Source: Papiliotrema nemorosa (taxonomy: Eukaryota; Basidiomycota; Tremellomycetes; Tremellales; Rhynchogastremaceae). From it: DNA of 64,000 nt. The notes under the pieces were generated by a model that worked only from the letters and a program-made list of their open reading frames with translations, was not told the DNA's origin and did no database searches. A program made the position numbers and the translations under genes. Each line of letters begins with the position of its first letter. Position 1 is the first letter of the stretch. The stretch spans positions 248,001-312,000 of the forward strand of contig JASKOT010000001.1 of NCBI GenBank assembly GCA_032158125.1, given 5' to 3'. This document shows positions 1 through 22,593 of the stretch, piece after piece.

Positions 1-353
1 CCAACCAGGAATTTCTTATTGAGAACCTTGCAAGCGTAATATTCGCCGGTCTGCATGTTAGCGTCATAGGAATGTACGGGATCAGAAATGACTTGCGGTA
101 ATATGAACACATTCCTTCACGATAGCACTGCCTATGTGAGCGATAAAAATTCAAAGATCACGCTTGACGACCATACTATGTTCCGCTATAGGTCAGCGAG
201 GAACTACACCACTCGTTCGGTCGCACCGGCGACAAAGGGCGGATCGGCAGCTCACCTTCCTAGCGTCTTTCCCGTTTTGTACTACATGAATGAGCTCAGA
301 AATTCTCAAAGGCAGCACGATCTCACCTGACAAGGGACGGTCTGAGGAGCCAT
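1..353 (-). CDS. CaM-kinase-like Ser/Thr kinase, N-terminal part (cut by left edge)
   Basis: The start ATG (351-353, minus strand) opens a 27-nt exon encoding MAPQTVPCQ. Short exons at 281-256 and from 127 downward follow, reading YKTGKTLG and SAIVKECVHI, and then TGEYYACKVLNKKF runs to the window edge. This is the beginning of a protein kinase domain: a glycine-loop region, then the beta3 strand with the ATP-binding Lys in ACKV. The phrase YKTGKTLG...VKE.VHI.TGEYYACKV is typical of fungal Ca2+/calmodulin-dependent kinases (CMK family). The glycine loop looks shortened (LGSAIV), which could mean a misplaced exon border. The rest of the kinase lies outside the window. The join near base 50-100 is uncertain. 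It is divergent from APN2, with 226 bp between the starts. Confidence 0.7.
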
Positions 354-579
354 TGTGGGCTAATCTAAGTATCGAAGATGAGTCTCGGTATCAGCGACGA
401 TGTGATCTATACGGCTATGCGGCGGGGCCATGTCACCCACGTGGCTAAGAGGGGACATGAGTCACCGTGGGAAAGCTGCAACTCTTCGGGTGGCGTGTGG
501 GACCTCGGACCCAGCAGGTTGACTGGATTCTTGCCCACCATCAAGATCTCACACGACAAGGCCATGTTCAGATGACAGC

Positions 580-2812
580 ATGCGCATACTCACATGGAAC
601 GTGGTAAGACGACCATCATCTAAGACGCTTTCGGAGCTGAGTTCAGAATGTTTTGCGGACATGCCTCGATTATCATCCGTTTTCGTCGATGCCAAAGCGC
701 AACGTTGAAGGCCTACTGGACGAGCTCAAAGCTGAAATCTTCTGCTTCCAAGGTTAGCGCGCAGCCATTCGGTCACTGATAATAGAGCACAAGACGCCTC
801 GAAAGGTCTTGGAAAAATCAATGGCATGCCCCGGGCCATATGATGCTTTTTGGACGTTTCCCCGATCTGAAAAGGGCTATTCGGGCGTGTGCACCTATGT
901 CGATTCACGGTACTGTGTACCGCTCAAAGCAGAGGAGGGCATCACAGGATTGCTTTTGAATGACAAGGGGAGCACGATGAAGCCTCCTTGGACGTTGGAG
1001 GAGAGAATCGGAGGATATCCTGAGATCGATGAGCTGGATTTCATGGATGAGCTAGATGGCGCGACGTTTGATCCCAAGAGATTGGACATGGAGGGTCGAG
1101 CTGTCGTGTGTGATTTCGGGTGAGAAGGGCGAGTGCTATTCGGACATAGCTCATCCGCAGCCTGTTCATCCTATTCAACCTCTACTCGCCAAACGAAACC
1201 AATGACGCTCGGAGGCCTTACAAAATGAACTTTCTCAAGGTTCTGCAAACTCGAGTCAAGATACTGCAGAATGCGGGAAGGGAGGTCATAGTCGTCGGAG
1301 ATATCAACATCATGAGAGCACCGATTGATTCCGGAGAAGGGGGTATCAAGACTTCGGCCGCGCAGCACTATGAACACCCAGCCCGAAGAATATTGGATGA
1401 CTGGTGCGCTCCAAAAGGACCAATGATCGATGTGGTGCGGGAAAGCTGGCCTGATAGGGAGGGCATGTTTACAGTCTGGAATCAGAAGCTGGATGCAAGG
1501 TGTGTCAGAAAGACCAGGCACCCTCATCCAATGACGCTGACCTACGCAGGCCATCGAATTACGGTTCACGGATCGATTTGATATTGTGTACACCGGGACT
1601 TCGGCCATGGATCAAAGGTGGAGATATCCAAGCGAATGTCTTTGGGTCCGATCACTGTCCCGTACATATCGATCTACACGAAGAGATCACTCTCGAGGAT
1701 GGAACATTACTGAAACTTCGAGATCAGCTCAACCCTCCCAATCGTGCACCATCGACCGCTCCAATATATCCCAACGCAGTGCCCCGCGCCGTGCCAGAAC
1801 CTCCTCGGTTTGCTACCAAATTTTTCGACGAATTTTCGGGCAAACAGACCACACTAAGAGGATTTTTCTCCAGTGGTCCCCGCAAGTCATTAGTCGAGCC
1901 TTCACCATCTCCGATCGAGGAGACACCTCCAGCAGTAGACAATGTCTCTCAGACCCCTTCATCAGCTCCTCGCCCCGCCATCATTCGCACTCCAACACCA
2001 GATGAGTCGCTTGCTGCGCCGTTCAGCATAGCTCGAGCCGCATTCGATAGCATAACTGCATCTACCGATACACCAGCATCCTCTGCTTCCACTAGGCGCT
2101 CAGCTACGATTGATCTCACTGAAGACGAAAGTCCTGCGCAGAAAACCGTTCGAATGCCATCTCCTCTCACGGCTGCAAAGGCATCGAAAGCCAAAGCAAA
2201 GCCTGCCAAACCAAGCAATGGTCAGCGCACACTCAACACATTCTTCGCCAAACCTCCCTCTGTGGAGAAACGTAAAAGTCCGCCGAAAAGCACTCCGACT
2301 CCTCCTCCGCCTCGTCTGGAGATCAACAGACCAACGCCATCCGAGGAAGACGCCCTTATAGCCCATGCTATTGCGGAAGCAGACGCTGAAAAGGCGTCCA
2401 AAAGGGCCAAGACCAACGCTGAAGCTGCACCCGTCTGGTCAAACGTTTTCGCCAAGAAGCTACCACCTCTATGCACAGTTCACCAAAAGCCATGTAAAGA
2501 TTTTCGTGAGTTCTCTATAGCTCACCGAACTACGCTCATAGCAGTTGTAGGTAAGCCAGGTCCAAATAAGGGTAAGCGGTTCTGGCTGTGCTCCTTGTGA
2601 GTCACCCTCCCTCCACCTGATAGCTTATTACCAGGCCAGTCGGACCAGGATACGATTCTGGACGAACGAAACGAGCTCGGGAGGATGTGAATCCGAATTT
2701 CCGATGTGATTTGTCAGTCTCGCCAGTGCATGTAGATTTCACGCTGACGATCAGCTTTTTGTGGGACAGTGCAAATTCAAAGAAGGAGGGTCCCAAGCAG
2801 ACTGTATCATAG
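580..2812 (+). CDS. APN2: DNA-(apurinic/apyrimidinic site) endonuclease 2
   Basis: This is a class II AP endonuclease and 3'-phosphodiesterase of base excision repair, acting in the nucleus. Seven exons read 580-603, 647-752, 786-1119, 1161-1499, 1550-2596, 2635-2712 and 2755-2812. The exonuclease III fold is shown by MRILTWNV at the start, CFQEHK (metal-binding Glu), VVGDINIMRAPID, NYGSRIDLIL and GSDHCPVH (catalytic Asp-His). After it comes a disordered Pro/Ser/Lys-rich linker of roughly 200 residues holding two PCNA-binding-like motifs (QTTLRGFF and QRTLNTFF). The protein ends in a GRF zinc finger (CTVHQKPC, FWLCSL, NFRCDFFLWD), the hallmark of APE2 over APE1. The start is chosen because MRILTWNV is the family N-terminus. 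An out-of-frame ATG sits 8 nt upstream at 572. Confidence 0.93.
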
Positions 2813-2967
2813 CTCATGTACAAGACGGTATACCATCATCGAAGATACCTTTGTAGCTTGTATCCCAAAATTGAAATGGATTTCGGCAAGTCAGGCGCGT
2901 CGTGGAACTTGATCTTGCATTGACCGAGTGTCTTTGTCGGACTCTTCGACCTCTTAGCGCTATCAAC

Positions 2968-5900
2968 ATGCCTTCCTGGACACCATTGGCTCCCACAAAG
3001 CAAGGAGGACCATCCAACGAATCGAGCAGTAGATTTTCCGTTCTAAAGCCAACCAAACCTTCAGCTCGGACTGGACCTCGGTTGGGCCCATCTGTCGGCA
3101 GATGGCCCGAGACGATCATCTTGCGCATCATACATTATCTACCTGTTCCTGATCTCCCAAGCATAGCACGATGCAATAAGGCATTCTCGAGGCTGGTCAG
3201 GGATGAAGCGGCATGGAAATATAGGTGTAGAATACTCAACTTGAATCCAGGTGCGTTCCCAACAGAATGGACTGCGTTGACCCATAGACGCGCAACTCAA
3301 ACCCAACGCTCAACCGCCTACAAACACTCATCATCGTGCACCCAGTAATAGCCTGAACAAGAACACAGACGACGATTTTGGCGACTTTGCGAGTCAGTCT
3401 CAGGATGCTTTTGAAGATGTGGACTTTGGAGATTTCCAGGATACAAAGGTCAAGAAGGGAGGAAAGAACTTGATGGATTTCGACGATCTACCTCTGCCCT
3501 CAAAGCCTACCACCAAGACTGGTTTCTTTGCGTTACCAACCTCGACATTGGCGAGTGGGGGAAACTCGAAGCCGGGACCGTATTGTCTGGCGTACAAGGC
3601 ACACCATACATCCCTAGTCCCTCTCTGTCGACATCTACGGTCGTCCCCGTCTCCTAGCTCGACATTGGCATTGATCTTTCCCTCTGCGACATCGCTTTCC
3701 GCTCAAGCAGATACCCTTCTATCACTGTTGTTATTCCTCTCTCCGCTTATACAGCCATTACATGATTGGGGATTTCTGCGCCAAGCCTTGCTGGCAGCTG
3801 CGGACCGGTTTGATTCCGCATGTCTTGTAGCATTCGAGACGGCGGATGGGAAGGGCGACGAAGGTGATATGAGGACGGCGGCATCGAGCAGCTGGAAAGT
3901 CTGGGACGCCGGAGGCGGAAGTCGAGATCAGTGGGAATGCGGACGAGTCTGGGTGGAAAAGCGAGAGGTGTTTTACGAGACTTCCAAGTGGGATCCTTTG
4001 GAGAACATCGTGTGAGCACAACAACCTTTCGATCTACGTGGGCTAACAGACTCAGGAAGGTGCAAGACAAGACGGGAGCCATGACCCGACAACTTGACTT
4101 TACGCCCATGGACGCTTTTATCACCCACGTCCTTGAGACCTTCAGGATAGATGCCGAAAGGGCCACGAGAGTGTTTCCTTCAGAAGCCAAAGTCATCTTG
4201 TCCTTCTGTGATCGAGTGGCCAACGATGTCGTAGGGGAGTATGTTCAGTCTCTCCTGGGTCAAGCAAGAATAGTCTCTCAGGACATTTTCCTACAAGCAA
4301 CCGCAGCGACCTTTGTCCAGTCCTGGAAATTGGTCGATTTGGTATTGGATGTCACAGATTCGATACCCCGGACATTGGTCGAGGATGTCATTTACCGCAT
4401 GTTCGAGACCAACATGGATGAATATCTCGATGAAGAGACGGAATGGGTCAAAAGAGTCCTCGAAGGTATTTGCCAGCATTGGGAGGAGACGAGCGAAATT
4501 GGCGGGGGACACTCGCATGATGCTGGACCTACCTTTTTATCTTCGGCAAATCCGGATCAAGTCAAAAGAAACGTCTTGGCTGGGTTCAAGGATGTTCTCT
4601 TACTTCCAGTCACCATCGTCCCGAGGACCGTCACATATGGTGTGAATGCCATTGGTACAGTCGGGTCACATGCCGTCAGCGGATTGGCAATGTTGAATCC
4701 GCAAAAATGGACAGCTCGTCCCGTCGAGACTGTTGAAGAGAAAGAAGGTGAGGTCGATCTCACTGTGGAGAAGGTCCAGGTCGACTTCAACGAGAAGCTC
4801 GACTTGACCGATGGCTTGGCTACTACGCCCGCGGAAGGTACAGACAGCTCATTCGACAAGTTGCAGCTGCTCGTCTCGCTAGATATCGCTTTGGAGTTGA
4901 TCCACGGTGATCGAGATGCCCTGAAGCGGACAGAGACTTTTGCCAATTATCCCGGAAAATACGGTCATCGAGTTCGAGAAACGATAGAGGAAATCTTCAT
5001 CTTGCTGCTGAAAGCGGCGGGAGATAGACACATCGCGCCAGGTTTCAGGGTGTAGGTTCTTTCTATGCTTGAGCTGGGAAGGTTCGCTGACAAGTAGTGC
5101 TACGCGGCAAATGAGCACGTACAAGCCTGACGAGGCATCTACGAGTGTTGCACCCCTGCTTCAATTCTTCGAGCTCGTTCACGTGGGAGATACGATACAG
5201 TCTATGGTTCAAGTGTATTTCGACAAGGATCTAGCCAAGTATGTCGACAAGACGGACTTTTTGAATGGGGTCATGAGAGAAAAGAAGCGATTCGAATCGG
5301 TCCTAGACGACGCTGTCGCTGCGGGCCTCAATGCCGGTATAGAGGTCTTGATGAATCAAGTGGAACATATCATTCAGGTCAAAACGGGTCCAAGGGAATA
5401 TTATCCGGATGAAGGGACTCCCATGGAGCTTGGTCCGACGGAGGGCTGCCGGGCAGCTATTGATTGTCTCGATATGCACTGCAACTTGCTCAGAGGGAGC
5501 ACATCGAAAGAGGTTCTCGAGGTGTTTTACCAAGAAGTCGGAATCCGTCTGCAAGGGTGAGTGAAAGAACCACTGCGCCCATCGCTGATGATCAGTATCC
5601 TGCAGAGACACCTCAAACGACAAATCATCTCGCTGGAAGGAGGTTTTCAGATCATTGCTGATTTGAATGCCTATCACGCGTTCATCGCATCGCTCAAGCA
5701 ACAACGAATCACGGATGATTTCGCCAATCTGAAAATGTTGGGGCATGTCTACATCGTCTCGGATGCCAAAGATCTGGCGCAAATTGTTCGAGACGTGACG
5801 CGCTACGGCGGGACTTTTAGACCTGAAGAGTCAGTATTGCCTCGTCAAAGCTGTACTCGGACTGACATCTAGTATATACGAATTCATTCAAAGACGAGCA

Positions 5901-5978
5901 GATTGGAAGAAGATTGAAAAGACGGTAGACAAGGCCATGTACGCCTTGTCAGTCCGGGACGATTGTGTAGTCATGTAG
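2968..5978 (+). CDS. RCY1: Recyclin-1: F-box and Sec10-like protein with C-terminal CAAX
   Basis: Recyclin-1 is an F-box protein that works with Skp1 in endosome-to-Golgi/plasma-membrane recycling. An F-box begins near residue 45 (RWPETIILRIIHYLPVPDL...WKYRC). Then comes a Ser/Asn-rich acidic linker with two DFGDF motifs (about 3368-3390 and 3415-3436), followed by a long Sec10-type helical domain filling the remaining exons to 5870. The last exon ends DDCVVM then stop, and CVVM is a CAAX prenylation box, also a known trait of yeast Rcy1. There are several introns, including near 3250, 4012, 5054 and 5558. The start at 2968 (aacATGCC) is preferred. An in-frame upstream codon lies at 2902, but the region between is not F-box-protein-like. 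It lies 155 bp downstream of APN2 on the same strand. Confidence 0.9.
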
Positions 5979-6150
5979 CTTCTTCCCCCCACCCATCTGC
6001 CGGGCGATCAGAATGATTGTCACATGCATGAGATCTATAAATACATAAGGTCGTTTCGTTTCGAATCAGGTTGTATATGCAAAAATGAAAAATGAGGATA
6101 TAAAACGGTCTCGTACACTTCTTCTCCACCTACGCGCCCTTCCTATGCGT

Positions 6151-17479
<11,329 letters not shown>

Positions 17480-17717
17480 TGATCAAGTCGACATGAGGTG
17501 AAGACTGGAGACTGGAGGAGCTGAAGGTGGAAGTATGGACAATGATGCACAAAGAAGTTGAAGGGAGGTGAGGCAAGCGGGGAGGGGAGTGAAGGAAGGC
17601 GACTCGACACCGTGGGAGAGTTGGGAAAGAGAGCGGAGTTTGGTTGAATCTCCGACGGTTGTTTCAGGTTGTCCATGTTTATTTCGAGTTTATGGATGAT
17701 AACTATACCTCGGGATC

Positions 17718-19534
17718 ATGTACGACTTGCAGAATGATGTCGATCAGCTGGAACGACTGGTGAAAAGCAAGACAGATCAGGTGGAACCACTCATCGCTGT
17801 GCTCGACAGTCTAGCGACGGCGCTCCGAAATGGTATGCCACCCTTTGACCGGAAATGTGTCCATGCTGATGTCGCAGAAACCCTCCGTATACCGGCCAGC
17901 TCGACCCAGCTACCTCTTCTTTTAACGACGCTTCTAAACCTCAAAGCGGGACTGAGAGCTCCAGAAGTGGTACTCCAAGCTGGAAGGGTGGCTGCCAACT
18001 TGGCCGCAGAGTGCGGTAAGTCCCCCAGCTCATTTACGCTGATCATGTCAGATGAAGCCCGAACGGCCCTTGCCCAAGCAGAATACCCTCAATCTGCGGT
18101 GAAAGCTCTGAAGCATTTTGGGACCATCAAATCATTGGTGATAAGTCTTCTCAATCTTGCCGTCGACCGCCATGGTACGCCCTATAGTCGTTCCAAGCTA
18201 AAAGCCAGAGGATGTCGTGGCTTGCTTGAGCGATTGGGAGTATCTCGAGCCTTTGATACACCTTGCTTCGACTACGGAAGAGGACGATATACGCGTGTGG
18301 CTCTGGACTATAGTCGACGCCGTGGTCACCGAAGGTGAGCATTTTGGTCTATATGACTGATCCCAGACCAGTCGCTCTCTCCAGTCCCCTCGACAACATG
18401 GGCAGACTTTGAGACCGCCATCAAAGGCATTGAGCATACAGAGGAATCATACAAGGCAGCAATCCTCTCCCTTCAGATCTTGTCTGAGCTGTCTCAGAGC
18501 GAAGGCTTGTCGCCCCCTTCTTCGCTCTTGCTCGACATAGCGGTGCTGGCGGAGAAAAACCTCGACGAGGAAATATCGTCTTCAAAGGAGCTCAGTGCAA
18601 ACTGCCGGGGAGCATTGGTAGATCTAAGCTGCAACGAAAAGTACGACCCGAGCGCACCTTTGTGGCAGAAGATGCGATCATGGGTTGAGAGCTCAAAGGA
18701 GGATCTCCAGTCTTCAGCTCTACTGATAGTGGGCAATTCAGCGAGGCATGGTGAGTTTCCATGTCATACGATGTTAATGCCAGGTTCGGCACGAGAGCTA
18801 CTGGAACTCTTACCACAACTGTTGCCACTTCTTCGACCAGAAACATCGGATGTTGTGCAGCATGGTTTGATAGGCCTGCTGAGAAATTTGAGTGTCTTAG
18901 AGAGCAACAGGCAAAAGTTGTTCGATGCGGGAGTACTGGACCGCTTGATCGAGATGAAGGTGTGGAGCCGCGAGAGGGAGCGTATGGGATCGGTACAAGG
19001 AGGCGCTATTGTGATTGCGAAGAATCTATGCCGGGATGGTACGTCGTTTGATCCAGTTTCTGCTTACACCTAGCCACCATTTCGAACTCCTTCCTTCCTC
19101 AAGGTCAAGAACCGCTGCTCGACTTGATTGGGCGGACCGATGAGGCGCCGTTGAAGTGGGAGGCAACGAGGGTGTTTGTGAATATGATCCGAAGCCTGGC
19201 TAAGGAGAACGACCTGGCTGGAATCGACGATCGAGTCGTGCCTGCTCTTGTGGACATGTTGAAGCAAGAAGGACAACACGCTTTGCTCATCAACGAGGCG
19301 ATTATTGCGCTGGTCCTCTTAGCCGCGTCGAAGCCGGGTAAGCGGTGCTTCAGCTCAGAAAGATTTCGAGAACACTGACATCAAGTTCTGGTCCGAGAGC
19401 ATGTAGATACAGTCAGCTCGAGTGGCTCCGCTAGACAAATTCTAGACGAGATTGCGACTGACAGACCTGGTATTGCGGAAGAAGTTCGGGTAAATGCTAG
19501 GACGTTGATAAGCCGCTTAAACGATCAATCATAG
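17718..19534 (+). CDS. Armadillo-repeat protein, SmgGDS (RAP1GDS1)-like
   Basis: The gene has about six exons. The helical repeats look like armadillo repeats: LLPQLLPLLRPETSDVVQHG followed by LIGLLRNLSVLESNRQKL, then LKWEATRVFVNMIRSLA, then ALLINEAIIALVLLA. The order and the closing ARTLISRLND resemble fungal Rap1 GTPase-GDP dissociation stimulator 1-like proteins, which bind prenylated small GTPases. The start MYDLQNDVDQLERLV opens a predicted coiled coil. Introns are seen near 18015, 18335, 18750, 19038 and 19335. The family call rests on repeat pattern only, so another ARM-repeat protein is possible. It ends 40 bp before the next gene on the same strand. Confidence 0.6.
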
Positions 19535-19574
19535 CCATTATTACCATAGACATTCTTGTGTATAACGACCTTTG

Positions 19575-20457
19575 ATGAATGGAAGTCTTATGAAGCGCAC
19601 GGTGATCATTGGGATAGGGTACGAGGTGTGCGGTGAACGACGCTGACGGGTAGAGGGGCGAGCTGCAGTGGAAAGACTATACTTGCGAAACACCTCCGAT
19701 CTATCCTGCCCGATTGCTCCATTCTACATCAAGATGATTTTGCCCCCGTATGACTCGTCTCCCATGGACTCTGCGGAATGATGCTGATACAATTCAGGCT
19801 ACACAGGACGTGCCGTACTCTAAAGATTATCCCGACGTGCAAGATTGGGATGATCCACCGACGTGTATCCATTGGCCGAAGTTTAAGAATGCCTTGATAC
19901 ATATCCGGGAACACGGAACCATCCCCACAGATCTAGAATCACACGATCATTTGAACAAATTATCAGGGGTCGAAGTAGATCAAAAAGTGAAAAGTAGATG
20001 GAAGGAAAGGCTAGGGAAGTTGGACGTGACTTGGATCGTGATCGATGGGTTTGTGCTATACTGGGATAAAGTGAGTCGTTGTGAGACCTAGGCTGATAAT
20101 AGGAAGTGGTAGATAATCTCGATATCAAATTGTTCATGCGCGTACCGAGGGATACCCTCAAAAACCGCAGAGAAGAGAGGCAGACCTACGTTACGCAAGG
20201 TTTGTCAAACTTGATATGCACTGTGAAAGGATCACTGAGAAACAGGAGGAGACGTATGGGTTGACCCCCCGAATTACTTTGATCAGATTGTCTGGCCTGC
20301 GTATGTCAAAGCGCACAAACAGGTGTTTGAAGCTGGCGATGTGGAACGGGGCGAAGCGAAAGGGGTCGAGCTGTTGCTGCCGAAAGATGGGGATATGACC
20401 GAGGCATTTGAGGATAGCTGCAGGGCGATATTGCAGCGAACCGAACAAACTATATAG
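19575..20457 (+). CDS. NRK1: Nicotinamide riboside kinase
   Basis: The enzyme phosphorylates nicotinamide riboside to NMN in NAD+ salvage. A P-loop GGASCSGKT lies just after the start and is split by the first intron. HQDDF follows with the catalytic/substrate Asp. The body reads DWDDPPTCIHWPKF and VIDGFVLYWD, then DIKLFMRVPRDTLKNRR and DPPNYFDQIVWPAYVKAH, all typical of the NRK/uridine kinase-like family. Four introns lie near 19618, 19748, 20070 and 20200. Two in-frame ATGs exist, at 19575 and 19590. The second gives MKRTVIIGIGG, closer to family N-termini, but the first is in frame and kept here. The end is 115 bp from the convergent alpha/beta hydrolase. Confidence 0.88.
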
Positions 20458-20571
20458 TCACAAGTCATGCGCATACTCGCGTGATTGAGGATCAAATGAT
20501 GATGCAATGCATTGAAGCGTGGTGGAGGACAAAAGTGGTATAATCGTGATGAAGGGTATCGTCATCCCATG

Positions 20572-22306
20572 CTACTCAGAGTCCGGTTCATCGTACCATG
20601 CTCCATCCCAATCCCAATCGCCCTTCTCCTGTTGTGCTGTAAAAGGTGTCAACCACTCTTTGGCAACTCCCGCCGACCGGTCCAGGTCTAGCGGTGTGAT
20701 GTCGACCATACTTCCAATCAGCTTTATGCTTTGTGCGAGGATTGTACTCACCTCATTCCCTCCCCCTGGAAATCGCCAATCATACCAAAGACATTACTGT
20801 CCTTCCTTACGGGCCTCATCAGTGGGCTCTTTTCCAACTTCAGACTAGCCCTTCTCTTCCTTCTCCTCTCCGCGATGGTCTGTACCCAAACTTCTTCCAC
20901 TTCATCCGTATCATTGTCCGCCAAGACTTCTCTCAGCCACTCGTCGAGTCGTTCGTATACTCCCGCAGCTTCTTCAGCTTGCCAAGGAAAAATCATAAAA
21001 TCGTGGACTGAATCCGGGACATTCAACAACACATCATTTGCTTTTCTCGAGCCCCTGAGTCGATTGTATAGCGTCTCAATAGAGGGCCCGAGTCGTTCTG
21101 CCCCTCCGTACACTACGAAAGTCGGAGGAAAATTCTCGAACGTCTCTGAATCCTTGAGCAAGAGGGATGCCGGAGAGAGGTATTCTGATGTGTGCATCAT
21201 ATGCGAAGGTAATCCTCGTAGAAGCAGCGAGGTAGCGAAAGGTCCAAATGTATCGTCTATCGTATCCGAGCCGGCATTATACGAGTACCCCTCGTCGCCC
21301 CAGTTATGGGAGAATCCGATATCGCACCATGGGCTCATAAGCACCAAAGCTTTGGGTGATCGTAAACCGACCCTATGCCCCTCGTCCCGTATCCATCGAG
21401 TCAATGCCAAAGCGAGGTGTCCGCCTGCAGAATCTCCAGCAATGACGATATCCTCCACTCCTTCTTCTTCGACAAGATAACGGTAGGCGCTGATCGCGTC
21501 CAACAGCGGCAGAGGCCAAGGGGCCACCGGAGCCAGGCGGTAGTCGACAGAAAGGATATGGTGGATCGCCGAGTGAACAACCAGAGCTTTTGGTATGGAA
21601 GACGTGAGGTCAGTCTCAGCTGCTGTCCCGCATAGGTACCCTCCGCCGTGGAAGTGGAGCATCACGGGGTCTTCGGGATGACGAGGTTTGAGCACATCTT
21701 CCGGAGTCTCCTTGATCCCAGTGAACCAGAACGATTTGACCGGGACAAAGTCGAGCGAGGAGCACTGATCTTTCTCCCATCTCCCCCATGAGCTACGTGA
21801 TCCCATGAGATGAGGCGTCCAGTCGTTCTGTTTGAGCTGAGCAATGGCTTTGGCCGGATGTCCCACGAGGTATTTCTCTGGTGCAGGAGGAATTGTGACT
21901 GGGTGTGAATGGAGCAGCTTCAACGGATCCTACACATCAGTCGCTGGGTTTCGAAGAGTTAGACAGCATCCTACCATATCCAGATTGAGATCCCTTCCAA
22001 GGTAATCTATCTCGCATCTAGCCACCAACGCACATAAGCGCCTGGACCACCTGACCCGTAGACACCTCTGTAGAGTCCAACTCTGTCGAGGTCGGTTCGA
22101 ACGTGGGATGTACAATATGGTCCATAGTGGTAGTAGAACAATGAGGGTGAAGAATACAAAGAAGACGAGGTAGAGTCGACGGAACAGGGGATGTCGGAAG
22201 AATCGGTTACGAGGGGCATTCTCGAGCTATCGTTAGCTCTTTTAGGTCGACTGCAACTCACGCATAGGGAGATGATGGCCTCGGAAGAAAGCTCGCCCCA
22301 TTCCAT
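20572..22306 (-). CDS. Membrane-anchored alpha/beta hydrolase (HSL/steryl acetyl hydrolase type)
   Basis: This is an esterase/lipase of the hormone-sensitive-lipase class. The start MEWGELSSEAII is followed, after an intron (near 22262-22230), by a basic segment and one transmembrane helix (YLVFFVFFTLIVLLPLWTIL), so the enzyme is probably type II membrane anchored. The catalytic part lies in the long exon 21930-20748: oxyanion hole HFHGGGYL, nucleophile elbow GDSAGGHLAL, and a late DSVHDF with the likely catalytic His. The last exon ends in an acidic aromatic tail (DWDWDGAWYDEPDSE). A similar layout is found in fungal steryl/sterol acetyl hydrolases. The substrate cannot be read from the sequence. 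The region 22307-22525 is open but looks like 5' UTR. Confidence 0.85.
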
Positions 22307-22593
22307 TGTTTTACAGAGAAAGAGAGAGCTGTCTATGGATACATGATGAGCATGGAAGAAATGTTCAAAGATGACAAGAAAGGAGACGTTGAAATTATGG
22401 TCGTTGAGGTGATGATGACGACGTGGATGCTTTCCGTTGCGTTGATTTTCGTTGCATAGTTTTTTTACAACGTTGATGGTCACACGACCAGGATTACAAT
22501 CATGAAAACCAAGAGATCCACCCATGTCCCATGAGAACGCGAGACCAGCGCTCCCTATGTATAGCTGCCATACTGCCTGCTTGTTGCGCCCTC

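Noticed and set aside
22307..22525. N-terminal extension of the alpha/beta hydrolase frame
   Set aside because: His/Asn-rich reading with no family support. MEWGELSSEAII at 22306 followed by an intron into the TM segment is better.
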